A DNA stretch of 64,000 nt, from positions 139,044 to 203,043 of the forward strand of contig DATCMU010000047.1 in NCBI GenBank assembly GCA_036563245.1. Direction: 5' to 3'. The stretch comes from DATCMU01 sp036563245. Lineage in GTDB: Bacteria; Pseudomonadota; Alphaproteobacteria; Rhizobiales; Devosiaceae. A model generated the notes under the pieces. That model saw only the letters and a list, made by a program, of their open reading frames with translations, did no database searches and had not been told where the DNA came from. Below are positions 18,701-24,136 of the stretch, one piece after another (within the stretch, counting starts at the first letter, position 1; the number at the start of each line of letters is the position of its first letter). Both the position numbers and the translations under genes were made by a program.

Positions 18701-20366
18701 GGAACTGTTCAGGACGCTTGGCTATGCGGCTTATGCCTCTCAGGTTCGTGTACACACATTCCACGGGCTGGCCAGGTTGAGCCTCGCTGAAACGGGCAGC
18801 GAAGGCCCGGACTTGGAGAACCTGCTCGGAACTTTCGCCGCAAGACTTACCTCAGACACGGCATTTCGCGAGCAGGTGGCGGGCGGCTGTCGCTGTATCC
18901 TGGTCGACGAGTTCCAGGACGTCACCGACGATGTCTATGAGATCATAGGCAACCTGCATCGCGGCAGCGGCGGGAGGGCCGGCGTCATGATTATCGGCGA
19001 TGACGACCAGGATATCTTGCGCTGGCAAAGGAAGGCCGGCGCCCTGCACCGCGGCGGTTTTGCCGAGACCTATTTCGACCGCTTCAGGGCGGACTTTGGC
19101 GGCGAACAGCTTCGCTCCCTAGAGCTTTGCGTGAATTTCCGTTCCGGCGCGAAGATCGTGGAAATGAGCCAGAAGATGATCTCCGGCTTCTTTGCCCGAA
19201 GCCCCAGGTCGCGCCGCCTGAAATCGACCCTGCTACGGCAATCCTCGACAGCGGACGCTAGCCGGTGCGAGCGCATTGTGGTCCAGGACTGGGGCAGAGA
19301 TCAGGTGATTGACGAAATTGTCAAGACTTGCCTGCGCCTTCGTCGTGAAAATCCGGGTTCTTTGGCTGTACTTTGCCGCACGAATGACGAGGTTGCCGAA
19401 CTTCACCGACATCTGACCGGCCATTTCGAGAGCATTTCGGTTCAGAGCAGCGAAAACATGCGGATTTCCGACCTAAGGCATGTCGCTTTGTGGTGCGATT
19501 TTCTTGAAGTCGAAGTGGCTAAAGGAGATCGTGCGCTGACTGACATCCTCTCGCAAGAGCTTTTCGCGAAGTTCAAGGCTTCGGTTGCGATCCCTGAGAC
19601 CACTTCGTCGGGTGGGAATTGGGTTCATTTGACGACTCTATGGGACCTCTGCTGCGAAGAAAGCGTATTTCCGCACCTTTCAACCCTGCTGCGCTTCATC
19701 AAAAATCTACAGCGCGATGAACTCTTGCGGCTCACAGGCAGGAGGAAAGACGGGCAAGAGATTGTGGTTTCGACGATTCACAAGGTGAAGGGGCTGGAAT
19801 ATGACAATGTCATCGTTGTGCCGTCTCGATCCTCTTTCGGAGACACTGCAACATCGCAAGATGCCTTGCAAGATGACGCCGCAGAAGAGGCGCGGCTGCT
19901 CTATGTGGCCCTTACCCGAGCAAAATCCCGACTGGTCTATTTCATGGGACAGCGGGAGTTTGCCTGGGGCAGAGCCGACCCCTGCCGTCACCCCGGTGAG
20001 GCCGGTGGGGAAAAGGTCCTGACAGGCGCTCATGACCAGATTGACTTAGGTTGGGCGGTTCGCCGCAGCCATTTCAACCCGGATCCGAATGACTGCCAAT
20101 CCTACATTGAGACCTGCGTAACTACTGGTGATCGCATTACATTGGGTGATAACGGGTGGACTCTGTTCCATACCGATAGGACAGGACAGCGTCGCCAAAT
20201 CGGATGCGTTGCCAAGAAGTTTGGGGTTGGCATCGCCGGATCGGACCTCAAAGTCAGCGCAGTAGTTCGCTATCCGGTTGATGATCGAACTCGTGAAGCG
20301 GCTGGCGAAATAGCCGCTCGCCGCGATTGGGGATATGCGGTATTGGTTACCGGGCGGCTGCCCTAG
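12762..20366 (+). CDS. Giant cold-shock/DEDDh exonuclease/RecQ-like/UvrD-like helicase fusion
   Basis: One uninterrupted frame of 2534 codons. Residues about 28-90 resemble a cold-shock domain (GFGFARCEFDD, then DFFFH). Residues about 378-500 form a DEDDh exonuclease: D383 and E385, D440 in GHNILAWDW, and H479 with D484. Residues about 1030-1400 are a RecQ-like SF2 helicase: Walker A PTGEGKS (1044-1050), DEAH (1153-1156), SAT (1195-1197) and motif VI QEVGRIGRGG (1371-1380); a winged-helix-like stretch follows. Residues about 1920-2440 are a UvrD/Rep-like SF1 helicase: AGPGAGKTS (1934-1942), VDEFQDV from 2048, DDDQDILRW, TIHKVKGLEYD and LYVALTRAKSR. The last 90 residues are unrecognised. Exonuclease plus RecQ resembles WRN; the added SF1 motor is unusual. 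All catalytic motifs look intact. Lower GC than its neighbours and the tRNA-proximal location suggest transfer. The TTG start at 12762 has no clear ribosome-binding site, so the exact N-terminus is uncertain. Confidence 0.88.
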   Translation: MNLQKSILSSSRTARTDTQQFQSSLVRLPFLAKIERLVEDRGFGFARCEFDDDDFFFHVTSNLAGQRDFEAINVGDSLLCQIGSRAKEPGRRCIVQWARAEDLDWGGLEAPNCQADLDARRIDVLKERSLKQIHQLIEAKWYRRQWDGEAPSNLRDPLLGATWLRLLSDLDTEKLGQAQLAEMLQSCRFDFREIIDPASPRCSVTDLLDNFSPCQLSVLGEPQRKWLSSSWELPQRVAETRISDGKPTRRLDDNDKAAILEWFILRHVDDQFDQSHLEWFEGQNAYETITAQRILGRNRRLPSTIRNWLLILAENTLLDQACCDELALQDPIAAPRLLGRLSSAAEQTVRTSWKHDLSPLVAALVDRPEVTDILVPHCVLAIDLETDGENIWEVGCSGSGLTQRLHDAALGTDFDAALADLGKRMQYATLVVGHNILAWDWPILAARLPADAAPLIWDTMLVQFLLDPLAQSHALGGTHHAEADAEAALALFAQQLRRLPAELTAKILAGQFNETAELFCAICPPLASAASLVRSLPEYLVSMQQNPVALVLLPDHELTAVDWVPGVSVVSANPDERLPRERWQIDVELLDRDLKEAFAQSPIAQVLLAICQRAQAEKIALRRTMLPPWLIEGLEGLSEAIDGASFVPAIEGRICVAPIPRASSWWSEVDGSSFRAMLPEGRFVIVDRQTVKPGQTDLEGVSRYAPLIKITEPLAEMWLARDSAAQRLEISGGWRSFRTVRVPTAAQVIKPPASALTKRPYLAVRQYPGLFPGSADQASYWTGVIEAFSVLRRENGIPILLVASSTSPTLMQILRAACAAIGLGEIRPPHRSRREHLRRAASRSFSIVDTIDRWRDWQRLAENLDVELLPVVEALPLEEWFALADAETSDNAVSSEETQTAPSAEKIAIPEASVLQTLPALVGRFLGFWLKEAGLSDSTQAPILLDARAEVSHFELLRFVEKYPLLDDSLPKEARKLLQLAFEPLQVQREEAPSDLATMEQFLVSNWQPPGKSGGNSVSGFKPTQKQAMQAICTRASDVMVALPTGEGKSVLFQVPGLCRGLRNRRLTLVLSPLKALMQDQVARLHEQGFAESVDYLNSDRPRFELAEVLQGVLDHRIVMLYVAPERLRNATFLDVLRRRMEADEGLEYVVFDEAHCVNQWGYEFRPDYFHAFTLLMRSLRSTDCNAVTPFLLLSATLTASDRRSIRRLLAGGAREDLRLPLAMCPDAEASSSPLRAHIDVDPLPVRGNILDGQDFETALAERLPHIHHAIQQARENRRATGQRSAVIIFVTRRAHADDLAKRLTETAGCEVESYHAGLDAATRDDIYTRFRDGDLDILVATKAFGMGMDIPDIHWVVHLSPPAYLEDYLQEVGRIGRGGAEKRRAGLDQLEAKLLASPADFENMRGLRAMNELRSPQIDEIEGKINGVAEIIDGHKIAFVPSHGFEPYKSAAQMRANATKLRMALYWLEKAGHLTQLGMIPDILSVRLFPDRLATIAAEASPTGRVAKAIYAIAVGEDLDGPLNNAVHAHPQRSSLLGGILNWLTEFVGVRTDQLEPAPARRRLGTHSDTALINISQIRRQCGISSRDETMACLVDLQHRQGLQLRWTLEFAKRPLLSEPTERNAVLVETVGSAVRQLIQHLGSLDRAEFTPFDYLDQSAFDFLNRDETPSSPKEQSEREALRRRYERAFVYGFRTLARACGIRVKQIVRAPDEGVLWQAQLSSAHQRNATGRCNELLALIPSLLTLFSRAFEGGLKEVEVRDLIRGLETAHPRKQFRISDLEALLRLVSSLNLVSAQPELVPVSYILSLSDESPGLDRHPELVEELNDVNELAETRTFAMEVFANLPKPAREPFIGGYFAQASGADLKTFLESQLGEIEDEGDEAIGFIASKRDQLRATKAVEFFERYQNSEEPAQWQAMSHRFDQHLLVNAGPGAGKTSVLVGRIAHLIREQHIKPAEIVVLAFNRAVVFEIRKRIRELFRTLGYAAYASQVRVHTFHGLARLSLAETGSEGPDLENLLGTFAARLTSDTAFREQVAGGCRCILVDEFQDVTDDVYEIIGNLHRGSGGRAGVMIIGDDDQDILRWQRKAGALHRGGFAETYFDRFRADFGGEQLRSLELCVNFRSGAKIVEMSQKMISGFFARSPRSRRLKSTLLRQSSTADASRCERIVVQDWGRDQVIDEIVKTCLRLRRENPGSLAVLCRTNDEVAELHRHLTGHFESISVQSSENMRISDLRHVALWCDFLEVEVAKGDRALTDILSQELFAKFKASVAIPETTSSGGNWVHLTTLWDLCCEESVFPHLSTLLRFIKNLQRDELLRLTGRRKDGQEIVVSTIHKVKGLEYDNVIVVPSRSSFGDTATSQDALQDDAAEEARLLYVALTRAKSRLVYFMGQREFAWGRADPCRHPGEAGGEKVLTGAHDQIDLGWAVRRSHFNPDPNDCQSYIETCVTTGDRITLGDNGWTLFHTDRTGQRRQIGCVAKKFGVGIAGSDLKVSAVVRYPVDDRTREAAGEIAARRDWGYAVLVTGRLP

Positions 20367-20679
20367 ATGATTGTCGGAGCGGCCGACACGATCAACGGTA
20401 GCATCAATAATCCGTCTCGACTTACACCCCCGAGCAATCACAGGCGACCGCCGCCGCCGTTGCGCCGTTGTTCATGAAGTTGCTCGGGCTCAGGTCAACG
20501 GAGACATAGTGGTCTGAAGCAAATCCGCGCAGTCATGAGGTCCGGAGAATATCGGCCCCGAGAGACCGCTTTCGGAACTCTTGGCGCCGAAGGCAGTGCT
20601 TGACCCCTCTGGCATAACCCCCGAAAACGACAAAAACTCTGACCGCAGCCGGATGGGGAGAACGCTTTCGCCGGAGCAA
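20367..20679. other. Gene-free region between giant helicase gene and tRNA-Ser
   Basis: About 310 bp with no credible coding frame. It lies immediately downstream of the tRNA-Ser 3' end on the minus strand, where an integrated element's end would be. A short T-rich run (minus strand, near 20633-20639) could help terminate the tRNA transcript. No integrase gene or longer repeat was found. Confidence 0.6.
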
Positions 20680-20690
20680 GTGGCGGAGAG
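20680..20690 (-). repeat. tRNA-Ser 3'-end copy of the 11-bp direct repeat
   Basis: GTGGCGGAGAG, partner of 12437-12447. It covers the encoded CCA, discriminator base and the start of the acceptor stem of tRNA-Ser, a common integration target for elements. Confidence 0.45.
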
Positions 20691-20770
20691 GAAGGGATTC
20701 GAACCCTCGAGACGGTTCCCCGCCTACGCCCTTAGCAGGGGCGCGCCTTCGACCACTCGGCCACCTCTCC
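20681..20770 (-). tRNA. tRNA-Ser(GCT)
   Basis: A 90-nt class II tRNA on the minus strand. The 5' arm GGAGAGG (from 20770) pairs perfectly with CCTCTCC before discriminator G and an encoded CCA (20681-20683). The anticodon GCT lies at 20734-20736 in the loop, the T-arm GGTTCGAATCC is present, and the long variable arm is typical of serine tRNA. It decodes AGC/AGU. Its 3' end faces the accessory region. Confidence 0.96.
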
Positions 20771-20775
20771 GGGGC

Positions 20776-20807
20776 CGCTGATAGCCCGCCAAAGACGCTG
20801 ATAGCAA
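20776..20807 (-). promoter_or_regulatory. Candidate tRNA-Ser promoter with a 10-bp direct repeat
   Basis: On the minus strand TTGCTA (20807-20802) and TATCAG (20783-20778) are separated by 18 nt, which would place initiation almost at the tRNA 5' end. The same area holds two copies of CGCTGATAGC (20776-20785 and 20796-20805) spaced two helical turns apart. The promoter match is weak; the repeat is seen directly. Confidence 0.3.
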
Positions 20808-21021
20808 GGCATTTTTGGCTTTTCGCCCAAAAATCTGCGACACGCCAACTTGCAGAAACTTGCGGCGAAAAGCGGAGCGGGCCGCGAAAAAGCGGCCCCG
20901 CCCGTACCAAACCCGTACCGGCCTATGCCACCCCACACGAAGGCGGGTGCGCGGCCGGCGCCTGGCGCGGAGCCGGCCGGGATTTGTCGTCAGGACGCGA
21001 AAGGCGCAAGCCGCCTGCCAT

Positions 21022-21723
21022 TCAGCGCTGGTTGAACAGCACGGTCTGGGCGTTCGTGTCCTTGGCAAGGTTGAACTGCTCACGCTCCTTCTTGCCCACG
21101 GCCAGCCCGCGCGCGACAGCCGGACGCGCATTGATGCGGGCGTGCCACGCCTGGAAATTGGGGAATTCGGATATGTTCATGCCCTGGCGCTCGTAACCGT
21201 TTGCCCAGCCGATAATCGCGATATCGGCAATGGAATAGTCGCCGGCCACGTAGTCGCGACCGTGAAGCTGGGTGTCGAGCACACGATAAAGCCGATGGGT
21301 CTCGTCCCGGTAGCGCTTGATCGCGTAGGGCAGTTTCTCGGGGGCGTAGAGTGCGAAATGATGGTTCTGCCCAAGCATGGGCCCGAAGCCACCGACCTGC
21401 CAGAACAGCCACTGGTCGACGAGAACCTGGGCGCGCATGTCTTCTGGGTAGAAGCGCCCGAACTTGAGGGCCAGGTATTTCAGGATGGCGCCGGATTCGA
21501 ACACCGAAATCGGCTTGCCGCCCGGCCCTTCCGGATCGACGATGGCGGGCATCTTGTTGTTGGGTGAAATCCTGAGAAATTCGGGCTTGAACTGGTCCCC
21601 TGCGCCGATGTCGACCAGGTGGAGCCGGTAGGGAACGCCAAGTTCCTCGAGCATGATGGAAATCTTGTAGCCGTTCGGTGTTGGCCAGTAGTAGAGGTCG
21701 ATCGGCTTGGTCTGTGCAGTCAT
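21022..21723 (-). CDS. Glutathione S-transferase, Nu-class-like (YfcG/YghU type)
   Basis: A 233-residue GST. The N-terminal thioredoxin fold starts with IDLYYWPTPNGYKISIMLEE; the TPN motif replaces the catalytic Tyr/Ser of other classes and is typical of YfcG/YghU enzymes. Glutathione-binding ESGAILKYLA and the cis-Pro in NNKMPAI are present, followed by the all-helical C-terminal domain. Relatives act as disulfide-bond oxidoreductases or peroxidases in the cytosol. It is a single gene upstream of tRNA-Ser and the first core-like gene after the accessory region. Several hairpin-forming stretches lie between it and the tRNA (20811-20834 and 20879-20898) and may terminate its transcript. Confidence 0.88.
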   Translation of the reverse strand: MTAQTKPIDLYYWPTPNGYKISIMLEELGVPYRLHLVDIGAGDQFKPEFLRISPNNKMPAIVDPEGPGGKPISVFESGAILKYLALKFGRFYPEDMRAQVLVDQWLFWQVGGFGPMLGQNHHFALYAPEKLPYAIKRYRDETHRLYRVLDTQLHGRDYVAGDYSIADIAIIGWANGYERQGMNISEFPNFQAWHARINARPAVARGLAVGKKEREQFNLAKDTNAQTVLFNQR

Positions 21724-21857
21724 GTTGATTTACCTTTCACCGTCTGCCTCAAGGGCGGCGGGATTATCTGCGATCCGGTGAACGCGCCTTTCGCAACGCG
21801 ATGACTGTTCGAGGCGCGGCACAAGCTCTATCGTAAAGTAACGATGAAGGGCAAGTC

Positions 21858-22643
21858 ATGAAAATGTTACCGACGATATTCGTTTCCCACGGGGCGCCGA
21901 CGCTGGTGCTCGACAAGCAGGCGGAAACCTCGAAGTTCTTTCGCGCGCTGGGGCCGCAATTGACGCCCCGTGCCATCCTGTGCGTCACGGCGCATTGGGA
22001 GACACATGGCGGCGTCCGGGTGAGCATGGCGGCGCATCCCGAAATGATCTACGATTTCCACGGATTTCCCGAGGAAATGTATCGGCTCGACTATCCCGCG
22101 CCGGGTGCGCCCGAAGTGGCGCGGCGCGCGATCGCGCTGGCGGCGGAACACGGCATCGCGGTGGAAGCGGACGCCAACCGCGGGTTCGATCACGGCGTAT
22201 GGACCCCGCTGATGGCGATCTTTCCGGAGGCTGAAATCCCGGTAGTCTCGATGTCAGTGGCGGTGAACCGTTCCGCGCAGTGGCACATCGATCTGGGCCG
22301 CGCTCTGATGCCCTTGCGCGAGGAAGGCGTGCTGATCATGGGCAGCGGCAACGCCACCCACAATCTGCGGGCGGTGTTCAGCCCCGGCCACAGGCAGGCG
22401 CTCGCCGATCCTTCGCGGCAATTCGCCACGTGGCTGGCGGAGCGGATCGAGGCCGGGGACGTTGCGGCGCTGGCCGATTTCGAGCGTCAGGCGCCCTTTG
22501 CCCGCGAGAACCACCCTACCCCCGACCACATCCTGCCCCTGTTCGTGCCGTTGGGCGCGGCGGGACCGGATGCGCCCGGCACTGTGCTGCACGACGACTT
22601 CGTCTTCGACATCCTGTCGATGGCCGCCTACCGCTGGGACTGA
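21858..22643 (+). CDS. Class III extradiol dioxygenase (4,5-DOPA dioxygenase family, YgiD-like)
   Basis: A 261-residue protein of the LigB/DODA family. Metal-ligand segments are visible: SHGAPTLVL near the N-terminus, CVTAHWETHGG, and GFDHGVWTPLM. Members cleave catechol rings using a divalent metal; bacterial YgiD relatives act on DOPA-like catechols in vitro, while the natural substrate is often unclear. It is a single-gene unit divergent from the GST gene (134 nt apart). Its last 16 bp overlap the end of the convergent gene at 22628-23095. Confidence 0.88.
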   Translation: MKMLPTIFVSHGAPTLVLDKQAETSKFFRALGPQLTPRAILCVTAHWETHGGVRVSMAAHPEMIYDFHGFPEEMYRLDYPAPGAPEVARRAIALAAEHGIAVEADANRGFDHGVWTPLMAIFPEAEIPVVSMSVAVNRSAQWHIDLGRALMPLREEGVLIMGSGNATHNLRAVFSPGHRQALADPSRQFATWLAERIEAGDVAALADFERQAPFARENHPTPDHILPLFVPLGAAGPDAPGTVLHDDFVFDILSMAAYRWD

Positions 22644-23095
22644 GCTGCCCGGTTCCGGCCGAGGTCGAGTTCGAGGTGCGGCCGCCCGTTTCCGGTGCGG
22701 GCCGGCGACTTGCCGTAGGGGTCGATCCGCGCATTGATCCGCTTGCGGAAGGCCGAAAAGCTCTCGAAGGTCACCACGTCGACCGGCTCGTCGAATTCGA
22801 TGGTGACCGAATAGAGCTGCGCATCGGTCAGCGCCGCCAATGCGAGCACCCTGCCCGTGAAGGCCTGGCCGAGATAGTGGCCCGACACGTCCTCGCCCAC
22901 CGTCACCGGGCAGGAAATGGTGTCGGGCAACGCGGCGCGCGCGGTGTTCCAGTCGCGATAGCCATGGCTCCTGGCAATGACTTCAAGGGCCGCGGCGTGG
23001 CTGATGGGTTGCCCTTTTTCGGCGCGTTCTTCGCGCAATGCCCTGGCTTCGGCCTTCAGGCCGGGCACGCTGGGCGGAAACAGGGAATAGGTCAT
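22628..23095 (-). CDS. Glyoxalase superfamily protein
   Basis: A 155-residue protein from the ATG at 23095, which follows a GGAG ribosome-binding site; a longer in-frame form to 23290 adds residues with no domain character. The N-terminal stretch GLKAEARALREERAEKGQPI and SHAAALEVIARSHGYRDWNT is the hallmark of a small family annotated as glyoxalase-superfamily proteins. The C-terminal part (SVTIEFDEPVDVVTFESF) is a beta-rich segment. Function is not established. It converges on and overlaps the dioxygenase gene by 16 bp. Confidence 0.7.
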   Translation of the reverse strand: MTYSLFPPSVPGLKAEARALREERAEKGQPISHAAALEVIARSHGYRDWNTARAALPDTISCPVTVGEDVSGHYLGQAFTGRVLALAALTDAQLYSVTIEFDEPVDVVTFESFSAFRKRINARIDPYGKSPARTGNGRPHLELDLGRNRAAQSQR

Positions 23096-23305
23096 TCGTT
23101 CACTCTCCGGTACGGACGGAAGTGTCGCCAAGGGGCCCGCATTGCCTTGATCCGTCCTGCCCGAGGGCGAAGCGAAATCAGGTTTGCGCCGAGCGGCGCG
23201 TGACAAGGCTTCACCATCGGGATTTCCCGGCGAGCGGCAGGTGCCTTGCAACCTGGGGGCGCGGATATCCGATTGCGCCACCGCTGTCAATGAGACACCG
23301 GGACA

Positions 23306-24136
23306 ATGGACTTTGCGCCAACACGTCCTAACCTTGCGCCCCGTCGTTTTACCTTGGGGGCGAGTCGCGCGTTGAACGAGATCATCCTGTTGCTGGCCGG
23401 CGCGGTGGCCGGCGTCATCAACACGCTGGCGGGCGGCGGCTCATTCGTGATGTTCCCGGCGCTGCTGCTGGTTGGTGTGCCGCCGGTTTTGGCCAATGCG
23501 TCGAACACATATGCGGCCCTGCCCGGCTATGTCGGCGGCGCCGTCGGGTTCTGGAGCGACATTGCCCGGCATCGCCGGCAGTTGCCCCTCTACATCGCGA
23601 TCAGCGCCGTCGGCGGCTACCTGGGCGCGGAGTTGCTGCTGCATGTGTCCGACGCGCAATTCGAAGCCGTCGTGCCCTGGCTCATGGCCTTCGCAGTCGT
23701 CTCGTTCGCTTTCGGCGGGCGGTTCAATACCTGGCTGGCCGGCCGGGCCGAGGGGCGGCACGGCCTCAGGCGCGCCGGCGCAATCGGACTGACGCTCTTG
23801 CTGGTCCTTGTCTGCGTCTATGGCGGGTTCTTCAATGCCGGGTTGGGCATCATCATCCTTGCCTATCTGGCGCTTGCCGGGTTCACCGATATCCACGCCA
23901 TGAACGGGCTGAAGCTGCTGATCTCGGCAATCGTTGCCTTCATTGCCGTCGCGCGCTTCGCCATTTCCGGGGATATCGCCTGGTATGACGGCACCATTGC
24001 GCTGATCGGCACCACGATCGGCGGCTATGCCGCCGCCCGCGTGGCGCATCTCATCCCCACGCCGGCCCTTCGTGGCGCAATCCTGATCTACAGTATCGGG
24101 CTGACGGCCTTCTTCTTCTGGAAGACCTATGCCTGA
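23306..24136 (+). CDS. Sulfite exporter TauE/SafE family membrane protein
   Basis: A 276-residue inner-membrane protein with about eight hydrophobic segments and the family signature GVINTLAGGGSFVMFPALLL near the N-terminus, plus a second repeat with GGFFNAGLGIIILAYLAL. The family exports small organosulfur or sulfonate-type anions; the substrate here is unknown. The ATG at 23306 is used, but an in-frame TTG at 23372 would begin nearer to the first membrane segment and is also reasonable. The 3' end overlaps the convergent molybdopterin oxidoreductase gene by 10 bp. Confidence 0.85.
   Translation: MDFAPTRPNLAPRRFTLGASRALNEIILLLAGAVAGVINTLAGGGSFVMFPALLLVGVPPVLANASNTYAALPGYVGGAVGFWSDIARHRRQLPLYIAISAVGGYLGAELLLHVSDAQFEAVVPWLMAFAVVSFAFGGRFNTWLAGRAEGRHGLRRAGAIGLTLLLVLVCVYGGFFNAGLGIIILAYLALAGFTDIHAMNGLKLLISAIVAFIAVARFAISGDIAWYDGTIALIGTTIGGYAAARVAHLIPTPALRGAILIYSIGLTAFFFWKTYA

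Noticed and set aside
20581..20781. Short reading frame across tRNA-Ser
   Set aside because: It covers the tRNA gene in antisense and has no coding features.
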